From NCBI RefSeq assembly GCF_003865405.1, contig NZ_RQVQ01000021.1, positions 1 through 61,430 of the forward strand: DNA of 61,430 nt. The letters run 5' to 3'. The number at the start of each line of letters is the position of its first letter. Within the stretch, counting starts at the first letter, position 1. This stretch comes from Paenimyroides tangerinum (lineage in GTDB: Bacteria > Bacteroidota > Bacteroidia > Flavobacteriales > Flavobacteriaceae). Below are positions 6,966 to 15,526 of this stretch, in pieces. Made by a program: the position numbers and the translations under genes. The notes beneath the pieces are model-generated. The model worked only from the letters and a program-made list of their open reading frames with translations, was not told the DNA's origin and made no database searches.

Positions 6966-7930
6966 TATTCTTCTTGATTACGTCCGTCTGCATAAATATC
7001 TGAACGATAATGTTCTTCATCACCTTCCAAAATTTGCGTATAACTTTTATATCTCGACCAGAAAATTTCATCGTTATCCAAGGCTTCCTTAATTGCACAA
7101 TGTGGTTCTTCTTTATGCAAACAGTTATTGAATTTACATTTATCTCTTAAAGCGAAAAACTCAGGAAAATAACCTCCGATTTCTTGCTTTTCCATTTCAA
7201 CAATTCCAAAACCACGGATTCCAGGCGTATCGATAATTCGAGCACCAAAAGATAAATCAAACATTTCGGCAAACGTCGTGGTGTGTTGCCCTTGTTGATG
7301 TTGATCTGAAATTTGTTTGGTTTTTAAATTTAAAGAAGGTTCTAATGCATTTACTAAAGTTGATTTCCCAACACCTGAATGGCCTGTGAACATCGAAACT
7401 TTATCGCGCATTAAATCTTTTAATTTATCTAAACCTTTTCCTTCAGAAGCTGAAACGCGAATACATTGATAACCAATTTCGGTGTAAACGTGTTGCAAAA
7501 ACAATTGTTCGTCTAAAGTTTCTTCATTAAATGTATCTACTTTATTAAAAACGATAATTGCTTCAATACCATAAGCTTCCGCAGTTACCAACAAACGATC
7601 TATGAAACTTGTGGTTGTAATTGGATTATTAATCGTTACCAAAATAAATAATCGATCAATATTCGATGCGATAATATGTAATTGCTTTGAAAGGTTTACC
7701 GATTTACGAACAATGTAATTCTTACGATCGTGAATTGTTGTTATAACACCTGTCACTGCATCAGAAGTTTCATCTAAATCATATTCGACATAATCACCCA
7801 CAGCAATAGGATTGGTACTTTTGATACCTTTCATTCTAAATTTACCTTTGATTCGGCATTCTAAAAATTCTCCCGACTCGGTTTTCACCGTGTACCAACT
7901 TCCTGTAGATTTGTAAACTATTCCATTCAT
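6965..7930 (-). CDS. rsgA: Ribosome small-subunit-dependent GTPase A
   Basis: A 321-residue circularly permuted GTPase that helps late maturation of the 30S ribosomal subunit. An N-terminal OB-fold is followed by G4 (NKVD, 129-132), then the P-loop GHSGVGKST (183-191) and G3 DTPGIRG (234-240), in the permuted order typical of the family. A C-terminal zinc knuckle has Cys265, Cys270, His272 and Cys278. It heads the unit rsgA-dtd-small membrane genes-mazG-aroA. The only good promoter places the start point almost at the ATG, so the message may be leaderless. Confidence 0.97.
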   Translation of the reverse strand: MNGIVYKSTGSWYTVKTESGEFLECRIKGKFRMKGIKSTNPIAVGDYVEYDLDETSDAVTGVITTIHDRKNYIVRKSVNLSKQLHIIASNIDRLFILVTINNPITTTSFIDRLLVTAEAYGIEAIIVFNKVDTFNEETLDEQLFLQHVYTEIGYQCIRVSASEGKGLDKLKDLMRDKVSMFTGHSGVGKSTLVNALEPSLNLKTKQISDQHQQGQHTTTFAEMFDLSFGARIIDTPGIRGFGIVEMEKQEIGGYFPEFFALRDKCKFNNCLHKEEPHCAIKEALDNDEIFWSRYKSYTQILEGDEEHYRSDIYADGRNQEE

Positions 7931-7934
7931 AAGG

Positions 7935-7965
7935 CAAAGATATTGTTATTGATAGGAATATGAAA
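7935..7965 (-). promoter_or_regulatory. Promoter of rsgA, giving a near-leaderless message
   Basis: On the minus strand TTTC (7965-7962, one mismatch from TTTG), a 19-base spacer, then TATCTTTG (7942-7935). Only four bases separate the -7 box from the ATG at 7930. Confidence 0.6.
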
Positions 7966-7991
7966 GTTTATATATAATTCTGTCATTAAAA

Positions 7992-9077
7992 TTATGATTT
8001 ATTGATGATTTTATTTTGATGCGAAATACTTTCTTGATGAACCAATTTAAACAATTGTTCTGTAAAATCTTCTGTTAAACCTTTTTCAATACAAATAGAT
8101 TTTACACGATTTTCGATCGCTTGCCAACGTTCGTTTTGTAAAACCGAAACATTATGTTGCTTTTTCAGAGTTCCGATTTCATCGACAAAATGCATTCGTT
8201 GAGATAAAATTTCAATTATCTTATCGTCTAAATCGTCAATTTTCAAACGAAGATTTTCAAGTTCTGTATTGTAATCATCCGATTCGTCATTCTTTTTTCG
8301 AACAACCAAATCTTTACAAATTTGTTTTAGCGTAACTGGCGTTACTTGCTGAGCAGCATCGCTCCAAGCATTATCGGGATCGATATGCGTTTCAATAATT
8401 AATCCATCGTAATTTAAATTCAACGCTTGTTGCGAAACTTCTTGAATCATATTTCTATTTCCGGTAATATGAGACGGATCACAAATCAACGGTAAATCAG
8501 GAAAACGATTTCTTAAATCAATCGGAATTTGCCATTCGGGAATGTTGCGATATTTGGTTTTTTCGTATGAAGAAAATCCACGATGAATAACTCCAAGTTT
8601 TTTAATTCCGGCATTATATAAACGTTCAATTCCGCCTAACCATAAAGACAAATCAGGATTCACCGGATTTTTTACCAAAACAATTTTATCTGTATTTTGA
8701 AGCGCGTCTGCAATTTCTTGAACCGCAAACGGATTTGCCGTTGTACGAGCACCAATCCAAAGTACATCAACTTCGTATTCTAATGCTAATTTTACGTGAT
8801 TTGCCGTTGCCACTTCCGTCGCAATTAACAAACCGGTTTCGTCTTTGGCACGTTTCAACCATTTTAAACCAATTTCTCCTACGCCTTCAAAACCTCCTGG
8901 ACGTGTTCTTGGTTTCCAGATTCCGGCACGTAAAATACTTACGTCAGAATCTTTTAATTCGTGTGCTATTTTTAAAACTTGTTCTTCGGTTTCGGCACTA
9001 CACGGACCTGCAATTACCAACGGATGTGCTAATTGAAAATCGTTTAACCAAGTTTTTAATTCTGAAGAATTTGTCAT
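7992..9077 (-). CDS. Bifunctional DAHP synthase / type II chorismate mutase
   Basis: A 361-residue two-domain enzyme. Residues 1 to about 260 form a DAHP synthase of the KDO8P-synthase-like class, with VIAGPCSAET (21-30), AGIWKPRTRP (51-60) and GVIHRGFSSYE. This domain joins phosphoenolpyruvate and erythrose 4-phosphate. From about 268 an AroQ-type chorismate mutase helix bundle follows (ENLRLKIDDLDDKIIEIL), which turns chorismate into prephenate. The fusion is common in Bacteroidota and lets prephenate or chorismate control pathway entry. A -7 box TAAATTTG lies about 60 bases upstream. The DAHP synthase supplies the pathway that aroA completes nearby. Confidence 0.95.
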   Translation of the reverse strand: MTNSSELKTWLNDFQLAHPLVIAGPCSAETEEQVLKIAHELKDSDVSILRAGIWKPRTRPGGFEGVGEIGLKWLKRAKDETGLLIATEVATANHVKLALEYEVDVLWIGARTTANPFAVQEIADALQNTDKIVLVKNPVNPDLSLWLGGIERLYNAGIKKLGVIHRGFSSYEKTKYRNIPEWQIPIDLRNRFPDLPLICDPSHITGNRNMIQEVSQQALNLNYDGLIIETHIDPDNAWSDAAQQVTPVTLKQICKDLVVRKKNDESDDYNTELENLRLKIDDLDDKIIEILSQRMHFVDEIGTLKKQHNVSVLQNERWQAIENRVKSICIEKGLTEDFTEQLFKLVHQESISHQNKIINKS

Positions 9078-9136
9078 GTATCGTATCTATTTTTATAAAG
9101 GAAATTCTTGTGACAAACACTTAAATTTCCAACATT

Positions 9137-9144
9137 CAAATTTA
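9137..9144 (-). promoter_or_regulatory. Possible -7 box for the DAHP synthase gene
   Basis: TAAATTTG on the minus strand, matching TAnnTTTG. No clear -33 box lies at the usual distance. The leader would be about 54 bases. Confidence 0.4.
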
Positions 9145-9195
9145 CGAATAATATTGTAGAGCTTACATAAGTTTTTCTTATCAAATTCTTATCAA

Positions 9196-9230
9196 TTGAT
9201 ATAACTTATTTACATCTTTTATTATCTTTG
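9196..9230 (+). promoter_or_regulatory. Possible promoter of gldA
   Basis: TTG at 9196-9198 and TATCTTTG at 9223-9230. The 24-base spacer is longer than the usual 19-21. The leader to the ATG at 9252 would be about 16 bases. Confidence 0.5.
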
Positions 9231-9251
9231 GAATTCAAATTAAAACAAACG

Positions 9252-10154
9252 ATGTCGATAGAAGTTAAAAATATTTCGAAAATTTACGGGGAGCAAAAAG
9301 CTTTAGATGCAGTTTCTTTTTCTATTAAAAAAGGAGAAATTGTAGGATTTTTAGGTCCGAATGGTGCCGGAAAATCAACCTTAATGAAAATATTAACTAC
9401 TTATATTGAAGCAGATTCAGGTTCGGCTTTAGTAAACGGTTTCGATGTGAACGCGCAACCACAACAAGTTGAAAAATCTATTGGTTATTTACCTGAGCAC
9501 AATCCGTTATATTTAGATTTATACGTAAAAGAATATTTAGAATTCAATGCGGATGTTTACAAAGTAAATAAAAGCAGAATTGACGAAGTGATTGAACTTA
9601 CAGGTTTAACACCCGAATCGAAAAAGAAAATCGGGCAGCTTTCAAAGGGATATCGTCAACGCGTTGGATTGGCAACGGCGCTTTTACACAATCCAGATGT
9701 TTTGATTTTAGATGAACCAACGACAGGTTTAGATCCGAATCAATTGGTTGAGATTCGTGAATTGATTAAAAACATCGGAAAAGATAAAACCGTTTTTCTT
9801 TCTACACATATTATGCAAGAAGTTGAAGCCATTTGCGACCGCGTAATCATTATCAATAAAGGAAAAATTGTTGACGATCGTTTATTAAATCAAACGTTCT
9901 CGTCAGAAAATGAACAAGTAATTGAAGTTGAATTCGATTTTAAAATTGAAGAACAATTTATTTCAAATCTTAAAAATTTAGTTTCGTTTAAAAACATTCA
10001 CGATAACCAGTGGGAATTGGTTTTCAAAGCTGATGAAGATATGCGTCCTGCAATTTTTGATTTCGCACAAGAAAACGGACTTCGAACGTTATCGGTTCAA
10101 TTGAAAAATAAGGATTTAGAAACGTTATTCCGCGAAAAAACCACGCAAAAATAA
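9252..10154 (+). CDS. gldA: Gliding-motility ABC transporter ATP-binding protein GldA
   Basis: A 300-residue ABC ATPase with Walker A GPNGAGKST (35-43), signature LSKGYRQR (130-137) and Walker B LILDEPTTGL (151-160). The start MSIEVKNIS and the overall sequence closely match GldA as I remember it from Flavobacterium johnsoniae. There GldA works with the membrane proteins GldF and GldG and is needed for gliding. An upstream in-frame ATG at 9228 overlaps the -7 box, so the start at 9252 is preferred. gldF and gldG are not in this window, which is normal because they lie elsewhere in Flavobacterium. The gene stands alone between a divergent DAHP synthase gene and a shared terminator. Confidence 0.9.
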   Translation: MSIEVKNISKIYGEQKALDAVSFSIKKGEIVGFLGPNGAGKSTLMKILTTYIEADSGSALVNGFDVNAQPQQVEKSIGYLPEHNPLYLDLYVKEYLEFNADVYKVNKSRIDEVIELTGLTPESKKKIGQLSKGYRQRVGLATALLHNPDVLILDEPTTGLDPNQLVEIRELIKNIGKDKTVFLSTHIMQEVEAICDRVIIINKGKIVDDRLLNQTFSSENEQVIEVEFDFKIEEQFISNLKNLVSFKNIHDNQWELVFKADEDMRPAIFDFAQENGLRTLSVQLKNKDLETLFREKTTQK

Positions 10155-10160
10155 TATCAA

Positions 10161-10185
10161 AGCTCAGATTCTTCTGGGCTTTTTT
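10161..10185. terminator. Terminator of gldA, facing the GIN-domain gene
   Basis: AGCTCAGA pairs with TCTGGGCT (one G-U pair) around TTCT, followed by six T on the plus strand. The T tract is poor on the minus side. Confidence 0.75.
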
Positions 10186-10206
10186 AGTCTTTAAATACTA
10201 AATCAA

Positions 10207-10938
10207 TTATTTATAAATCAATTTTCCTTTATACATTTCTTTTACATCAACTTCATTCGGTTTACTAAATGAAATCACATTTCCAGTTGCATAGATAGTT
10301 CCTGCTAATTTATTTTCTGGACGAACTAAAATATCATTATTACTACGTTGAAATAAAGTACAATCAAAAGCATTTAGATTTTGAGCTTCAACACGACCAT
10401 TTCCACCATAAAGCCCAATATCCAACCAAGTTGTTTTTCCAGAAATTTTAAAATAACCAACTTGATTATCTTCAATTCGTAAAACATTGTTATCGATATT
10501 TAAATCAATTAATGATGAAGCACCATCTTCAATACTAGTGATAACAAACAATTCTGGAAATCGTAAAGTTCCAACAGAAGAAACTTTTAATTGTGTTCTT
10601 GAAATAATCTTTTTTAAAGTCGGTGTGTAAATTCGAACTTTTGCAATTTCATAACTATGGAACATTGAACAACTCATCGCATTAGTCATTGTCAATTGAG
10701 AATCTTGAACCTGAAAATCTAAATTCGATAAATAGTTTTCTTTGGATTCTATTTCAATTTTTGATTGGGAAGATTCAATAATTTCAACAGTAAATCCTTT
10801 CGGTATGTCAATTACATCAAAAGAAGGCAATCCTAAAGTTTGAGTAACTGAATCTCCGGAATTTGAAAAACACGAATCGCCGTTATTACAAGATGTAAAA
10901 ATCAGAAAAACGAAAACTAGATATACAAAATATTTCAT
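10207..10938 (-). CDS. GIN-domain (DUF2807) lipoprotein
   Basis: A 243-residue protein with a lipoprotein signal (FLIFTSC, Cys17). After it comes the DUF2807 head GIN domain, a right-handed beta-helix-like fold recognisable from FDVIDIPKGFTVEII and from repeated short strands rich in N, D, G and I (for example LNIDNNVLRIEDNQVGYFKISG). Such proteins are common in Bacteroidota envelopes, and their function is not established. It is the last gene of a seven-gene leftward run and starts 3 bases after the PagL-like gene ends. Family call firm, role unknown. Confidence 0.85.
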   Translation of the reverse strand: MKYFVYLVFVFLIFTSCNNGDSCFSNSGDSVTQTLGLPSFDVIDIPKGFTVEIIESSQSKIEIESKENYLSNLDFQVQDSQLTMTNAMSCSMFHSYEIAKVRIYTPTLKKIISRTQLKVSSVGTLRFPELFVITSIEDGASSLIDLNIDNNVLRIEDNQVGYFKISGKTTWLDIGLYGGNGRVEAQNLNAFDCTLFQRSNNDILVRPENKLAGTIYATGNVISFSKPNEVDVKEMYKGKLIYK

Positions 10939-10941
10939 AAA

Positions 10942-12072
10942 CTAAAATTTAATCCCAACACCAAACTCCAAAGCTTCGGCTTTTGCAAAATGCGTTTTCA
11001 AACTTACGGAGCCAAAAATACGTTCCGTAACATTATATTTCAACCCCAAACGTTGATATAAACTTCCATTTACTTTGTATTGGTCGTAAACATAAACACC
11101 CATTTGTCCTTCAATACTAAACTTACTCAAATACATTTCATAACCTGCAAAAACACCAACTCGTTTATAATCGGTATCTACAGACATATTCGCTTCAGGA
11201 AACGAACTCGCTAAAAGTGGAATAATCTCTTTTACAGTTTCTGACAGAAACAATTCAGTTCCTAATTGCACAGAACCCGTTCGATTCAAACGTTTTTCTG
11301 CATAAGCATTGATATGATAAAAAGGCTTTTGTCCCATTCCAATAATATGACCTTCGTTCACACCCGTTTTGAAACTGATAACATATTTCATTTTTGTATC
11401 AAAATTATCGGCTTGCGAATTGAAACGTCGATTTGGTTCTTGATGGTCAAATGCATAATTTAAACCAATTTGAAACCCGACCGTATTTGTACTTGTATTT
11501 GGAGATTTGAACGTTGCATTTGAATGATGAATAAAAACCAAACCCGTTTGGAATCCGATTCCATTCCAAATATTCTGTCTATTATAATTCAGAGAAAAAA
11601 AAGTCGAAGGCATAAATTTAGTTCCGTAAGCTAAATTTCTAAAATTGGTTTCTCGGTCATACGGATTAGTTGCATAAGCGATTCCTTGTGCAATTCGAAG
11701 TTGTAAATTTCGATTGAAAAAATAAAAATTCAAATGTGCGAAAGCTCCATATAAATTACCTAATTCGGGGTTGTGATTGTTTTGGTAATGAAGCGTAAAT
11801 CCATAATCAGGAAAATTATAAAAACTTTCCCAAGGTTTTGCTCCTAACGTTTTTCGATTAAAACTTAAAAGAAAACCATCTGGTTTGGCAGTTATCAAAT
11901 GAGAAATTTGTTCGTTATGCGGAAGAATCGATCCTGTGTAATAATTTCCTTCAACAAACCAATCATCAAAACTTTGCGCATTGGCATTTGTAGAAAAAAA
12001 CAGAATAGCAAAAAAAAAGTGCTTAAAAACACTTTTCCAATTGCTCGAAAAAAACATTTTTAAACACTGCAT
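10942..12072 (-). CDS. PagL-like acyloxyacyl hydrolase / lipid A deacylase
   Basis: A 376-residue outer-membrane beta-barrel with a signal peptide ending near NANAQS (residue 34). The segment FIHHSNATF, with HHSN at 182-185, matches the His-x-Ser-Asn active-site signature of PagL-type lipid A 3-O-deacylases, which trim a fatty chain from lipid A. The barrel is longer than Pseudomonas PagL (about 150 residues in the mature form), as in other flavobacterial members. It starts 4 bases after the deoxynucleoside kinase stop; a second ATG five codons on is an equally possible start. Family assignment is good; actual substrate is unproven. Confidence 0.8.
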   Translation of the reverse strand: MQCLKMFFSSNWKSVFKHFFFAILFFSTNANAQSFDDWFVEGNYYTGSILPHNEQISHLITAKPDGFLLSFNRKTLGAKPWESFYNFPDYGFTLHYQNNHNPELGNLYGAFAHLNFYFFNRNLQLRIAQGIAYATNPYDRETNFRNLAYGTKFMPSTFFSLNYNRQNIWNGIGFQTGLVFIHHSNATFKSPNTSTNTVGFQIGLNYAFDHQEPNRRFNSQADNFDTKMKYVISFKTGVNEGHIIGMGQKPFYHINAYAEKRLNRTGSVQLGTELFLSETVKEIIPLLASSFPEANMSVDTDYKRVGVFAGYEMYLSKFSIEGQMGVYVYDQYKVNGSLYQRLGLKYNVTERIFGSVSLKTHFAKAEALEFGVGIKF

Positions 12073-12076
12073 ATTT

Positions 12077-12691
12077 TTAGAATAATCCGTTGATTTCTGC
12101 GTCGATTCTATTGATGATATTTCCTAAATCTTCAGGATTATCAACAAAATTAATATTATCAACATCTATAATCAATAATTTACCTTTATTGTACGTTTGA
12201 ATCCAAGCTTCGTAACGTTCGTTCAAACGATTTAAATAATCGATGGAAATTGTATTTTCATATTCACGCCCACGTTTGTGAATTTGACCAACTAAATTTG
12301 GAATTGAACTTCTCAGATAAATCAACAAATCTGGAGCTCCAACCAATTGTTCCATCAATTCAAAAAGTGATTTGTAATTTTCGTAATCACGATTTCCCAT
12401 CAATCCCATTGCATGTAAATTTGGAGCGAAAATATGTGCATCTTCGTAAATCGTACGGTCTTGAATGGTATTTTTTCCGCTTTCTTTCATCTTTAAAACT
12501 TGACGAAAACGGCTATTTAAGAAATAAATTTGTAAGTTAAATGACCAACGATCCATCGAATGATAAAAATCATCTAAATATGGATTGTCAACTACATCCT
12601 CAAAATGCGGTTCCCACTTAAAATGTTTTGAAAGTAATCGAGTCAAAGTTGTTTTCCCTGCTCCAATATTCCCTGCTATTGCAACTTGCAT
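12077..12691 (-). CDS. Deoxynucleoside kinase
   Basis: A 204-residue cytoplasmic kinase of the dNK/dGK family that phosphorylates deoxynucleosides for salvage. The P-loop GNIGAGKTT lies at 7-15, and the family acidic-arginine motif is seen in QDRTIYEDAHIF. A lid region with several arginines (QIHKRGREYENT) follows. Which deoxynucleoside is preferred cannot be read from the sequence. It abuts the upstream unknown gene with no spacing and is 4 bases from the PagL-like gene. Its presence beside thyA and folA suggests a joint role in supplying dNTPs. Confidence 0.9.
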   Translation of the reverse strand: MQVAIAGNIGAGKTTLTRLLSKHFKWEPHFEDVVDNPYLDDFYHSMDRWSFNLQIYFLNSRFRQVLKMKESGKNTIQDRTIYEDAHIFAPNLHAMGLMGNRDYENYKSLFELMEQLVGAPDLLIYLRSSIPNLVGQIHKRGREYENTISIDYLNRLNERYEAWIQTYNKGKLLIIDVDNINFVDNPEDLGNIINRIDAEINGLF

Positions 12692-13477
12692 TTATGGTAA
12701 TTTTAATTTGTAAATATTAATTTCTGTATCTGTAAAAATAGTTAAAATTTCATTATTAATTTGAAATGAAACGATGTTATTATTCTTCAGATTGATTTTT
12801 AAGTTTTGATTTGAATCTAAATTATGATAAAACAAATCTTGACTGTATTGACTGATAAAAGTTGTGGATGAAATCAAATCAATTTTATCAAATTTGGTTG
12901 AAAAAGGATTTTGAGAAACTTTTCCGTAAATATCAAAAGTATAAATGATTTGATTTGATTCTATAAAAAACGAGTTTGCATTTGAATTCCAATCAGAAAA
13001 TTTATTTTCGAAAGGAACAGAAACAGGTTTCAATATATTTTGTCCTACATCAAAAATAAAAATACGTCTTGAAATTCCGTCCAAAACCCAATACTGATTT
13101 TTGTTCGAAGCACTGACCGAAATCACATCTAATTCAGGAAATTGAACGCTAAAATTAACATTCGAAATTTCATTTAATTGATTATCTAAAACTACAAAGC
13201 TTTGAAAATCTTTATAGAAAACAAGAATTTGAAAGGGATTTCGAATATCAATCGAAGTTACTTCTCCGTAAAGTAAATTACTGTAATTATAACTTTTTTC
13301 TTTCGTTTGTTTGGTTAATTGATTATTCTTAACCAAATAAAAATCTCCTAAATGGTCAAATGAAGCAAATTGGATACCTTTTGAATTTGGAATACTTTTT
13401 ACTAATTCTACATCTAAATCTTGAGCTTGAATCAAACTCGAAAAACTCAAAAATAAGATGATGAAAAATTTATTCAT
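12692..13477 (-). CDS. Secreted protein of unknown function, beta-propeller-like
   Basis: A 261-residue protein with a signal peptide (ending near LIQAQ, residue 19). The mature part consists of short beta-strands with repeated aromatic and aspartate-rich turns, for example ASFDHLGDFYLVKN and YWVLDGISRRIFIFD. This resembles a small beta-propeller, but no exact repeat was resolved. I recognise no named family. It overlaps the end of folA by 8 bases and abuts the kinase, so it is translated as part of the nucleotide operon although the protein itself is exported. Confidence 0.75.
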   Translation of the reverse strand: MNKFFIILFLSFSSLIQAQDLDVELVKSIPNSKGIQFASFDHLGDFYLVKNNQLTKQTKEKSYNYSNLLYGEVTSIDIRNPFQILVFYKDFQSFVVLDNQLNEISNVNFSVQFPELDVISVSASNKNQYWVLDGISRRIFIFDVGQNILKPVSVPFENKFSDWNSNANSFFIESNQIIYTFDIYGKVSQNPFSTKFDKIDLISSTTFISQYSQDLFYHNLDSNQNLKINLKNNNIVSFQINNEILTIFTDTEINIYKLKLP

Positions 13478-13970
13478 TATTCCGTTTGTAAGTAATTATA
13501 TCAAAGGCATATTTATGTTTTTCGTCTGTTTCGTGATGAACAACTTCAACTGATTTCCAAACATTTTTATTAATTGCTGGGAAATATGTATCAGCATTAA
13601 ACAATTCATGAACTTCTGTAATCGAAAGTTCGGTAGCTAAATCAATAGTTTGTATATAGATTTGTCCTCCACCAATTACAAAAAGTTTATCTTGATTTTT
13701 ATCTTGTGTAAATTTGATGGCTTCATCAATCGATTGAAAAACAAAACAATTTTCAGGAACTTGGTAATTGGTATTTCTAGAGATAATCAAATGCGTGCGA
13801 TTTGGTAATGGTTTGGGAAAACTTTCAAACGTTTTTCTTCCCATCAAAATAAAATGCCCTGTGGTTAAACTTTTAAAATGTTTAAAATCATCTGGTAAAT
13901 GCCAAATCATCGCATTATCTTTTCCTAGCGCATTATTTTCAGCGACCGCTGCAACAAGAATTATTTCCAT
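13470..13970 (-). CDS. folA: Dihydrofolate reductase
   Basis: A 166-residue cytoplasmic enzyme that reduces dihydrofolate to tetrahydrofolate with NADPH. Hallmarks are present: AAVAENNALGKDNAMIWHLP with the Trp and Asp of the active site (IWHLPDDF, 22-29), MGRKTFES (43-50), and FVIGGGQIY, the glycine-rich NADPH loop. It starts one base after thyA ends. The pairing is functional, because thymidylate synthase makes dihydrofolate and this enzyme recycles it. Confidence 0.97.
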   Translation of the reverse strand: MEIILVAAVAENNALGKDNAMIWHLPDDFKHFKSLTTGHFILMGRKTFESFPKPLPNRTHLIISRNTNYQVPENCFVFQSIDEAIKFTQDKNQDKLFVIGGGQIYIQTIDLATELSITEVHELFNADTYFPAINKNVWKSVEVVHHETDEKHKYAFDIITYKRNNE

Positions 13971-13971
13971 A

Positions 13972-14796
13972 TTAAACTGAAACTTGACCTTTAATTGCAG
14001 GATGCGGTTCGTAATTTTCTAAGGTAAAATCATCATAAGTAAAATCGAAAATATTTTTCACTTCAGGATTTAACCTCATCGTCGGTAATGGTTTTGGTTC
14101 ACGTGATAATTGCAATTCCAATTGTTCGATGTGATTGTTATAAATATGAGCATCTCCAAAAGTATGGATAAAATCACCATATCCTAAACCACAAACTTGG
14201 GCAACCATCATCGTAAACAACGCATAAGATGCAATATTAAATGGAACTCCTAAGAAAATATCCGCACTACGTTGGTATAACTGGCAAGATAATTTACCTT
14301 CGGCTACGTAAAACTGAAAGAAGGCGTGACAAGGTGGCAATGCAGCTTTATTATTTGCAACATTTTCTGCGAACGAAACCGATGTATCTGGCAAAACACT
14401 TGGATTCCAAGCAGAAATCAACATTCTTCTACTGTTTGGATTTGTTTTTAAAGTTTCAATCAATTCCGAGATTTGATCGATTTCTTCGCCGTTCCAATTA
14501 CGCCATTGGTAACCGTAAACTGGTCCTAAATCGCCATTCTCATCAGCCCATTCGTCCCAAATACGAACGCCATTTTCTTTTAAATAAGCAATATTTGTTT
14601 CACCTTTCAAGAACCATAACAATTCGTGAATGATTGATTTTAAGTGAACTTTTTTAGTGGTAACCATCGGAAAACCTTCGTTTAAATCAAAACGCATTTG
14701 GTAACCAAAAACACTTTTTGTTCCAGTTCCAGTTCGGTCACCTTTTTGAACACCAGTTTCAATAACGTGTTTTACTAAATCTAAATATTGCTTCAT
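13972..14796 (-). CDS. thyA: Thymidylate synthase
   Basis: A 274-residue cytoplasmic enzyme that methylates dUMP to dTMP using methylene-tetrahydrofolate. GPVYGYQWR (91-99) and the catalytic Cys156 in [10 protein letters not shown] are intact, as is [17 protein letters not shown], which binds the nucleotide. Compared with the 264-residue E. coli enzyme there is a short insertion just before the catalytic cysteine. It lies 9 bases after the bifunctional nuclease gene and 1 base before folA in the same leftward run. Confidence 0.98.
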   Translation of the reverse strand: MKQYLDLVKHVIETGVQKGDRTGTGTKSVFGYQMRFDLNEGFPMVTTKKVHLKSIIHELLWFLKGETNIAYLKENGVRIWDEWADENGDLGPVYGYQWRNWNGEEIDQISELIETLKTNPNSRRMLISAWNPSVLPDTSVSFAENVANNKAALPPCHAFFQFYVAEGKLSCQLYQRSADIFLGVPFNIASYALFTMMVAQVCGLGYGDFIHTFGDAHIYNNHIEQLELQLSREPKPLPTMRLNPEVKNIFDFTYDDFTLENYEPHPAIKGQVSV

Positions 14797-14805
14797 AAGT
14801 TTTAT

Positions 14806-15438
14806 TTATTCTTGTTTTCTAGAAATTTCATCACGTAAACGAGCTGCTTTTTCGTAATCTTCATTTGCAACAGCGTTTGCTAATAAGTCATTTAATTCTT
14901 TAAGAGAAAAATGTGCATATTCGTTTACTTTTTCAACTGGTTTTGATGGTTCGATATTTGTAAAAATTTCTTCAAGAACATCATCGATATCGTCATCTTC
15001 TTCTTCATTTCCATCAACAACTCCATCATTCAAATAAATACCAGCTTTATCTAAGATGTTTTTGTAAGTAAAGATAGGTGCTTTAAAACGAATAGCTAAT
15101 GAAATAGCATCTGATGTACGAGCGTCGATAATTTCTTCAATCCCATCGCGTTCACAAATAATACTTGAAAAGAAAACGCCATCAACCAATTTATGAATGA
15201 TAACCTGATTGATAACAATATCAAAACGATCTGCAAAATTTTTGAACAAATCGTGTGTTAATGGTCTTGGTGGTTTTAATTCTTTTTCAATAGCGATAGC
15301 AATTGATTGTGCTTCAAAAGCTCCAATGACAATCGGAAGTTTTCTATCGCCATCAACTTCGTTTAAAATCAGCGCATAAGCACCATTCTGCGTATGACTG
15401 TACGAAATTCCCTTTATAACTAATTTTACTAAACTCAT
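14806..15438 (-). CDS. Bifunctional nuclease family protein (DUF151 plus UVR motif)
   Basis: A 210-residue protein with an N-terminal DUF151/bifunctional nuclease domain (about 1-130) that begins MSLVKLVIKGISYSHTQNGA and contains LPIVIGAFEAQSIAIAIE. An acidic linker follows, then a C-terminal UvrB/UvrC-type helical motif (EDYEKAARLRDEISRKQ). Family members have been linked to RNase and DNase activity, but the cell role here is unknown. The ATG at 15438 is preferred over one five codons upstream because it matches family starts. It is the first gene of a seven-gene run, with a promoter inside the etfA terminator. Confidence 0.9.
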   Translation of the reverse strand: MSLVKLVIKGISYSHTQNGAYALILNEVDGDRKLPIVIGAFEAQSIAIAIEKELKPPRPLTHDLFKNFADRFDIVINQVIIHKLVDGVFFSSIICERDGIEEIIDARTSDAISLAIRFKAPIFTYKNILDKAGIYLNDGVVDGNEEEDDDIDDVLEEIFTNIEPSKPVEKVNEYAHFSLKELNDLLANAVANEDYEKAARLRDEISRKQE

Positions 15439-15451
15439 ATATTTCCTAACC

Positions 15452-15498
15452 AAAAAAAGGGCTATTAAAACAAAGATACTACTTTATTTTAATAGCCC
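15452..15498 (-). terminator. Terminator of etfA enclosing the next promoter
   Basis: GGGCTATTAAAA (15459-15470) pairs perfectly with TTTTAATAGCCC (15487-15498). On the minus strand seven T follow. The 16-base loop contains the -7 box of the next gene. Confidence 0.85.
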
Positions 15499-15501
15499 AA
15501 A
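15471..15501 (-). promoter_or_regulatory. Promoter of the bifunctional nuclease-thyA-folA operon
   Basis: On the minus strand TTTG (15501-15498), a 19-base spacer, then TATCTTTG (15478-15471). It is a near-perfect consensus and lies within the etfA terminator hairpin. The start point would be near 15465, giving a leader of about 27 bases. Confidence 0.75.
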
Positions 15502-15526
15502 TGGGTTTTTATATTTTTAAAAAGAA

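Noticed and set aside
9228..9251. Earlier ATG for gldA giving eight more residues
   Set aside because: It overlaps the -7 box, and the start at 9252 matches the known GldA N-terminus.
14241..14633. 130-codon open frame on the plus strand inside thyA
   Set aside because: Antisense to conserved thymidylate synthase codons; no signal or family resemblance.
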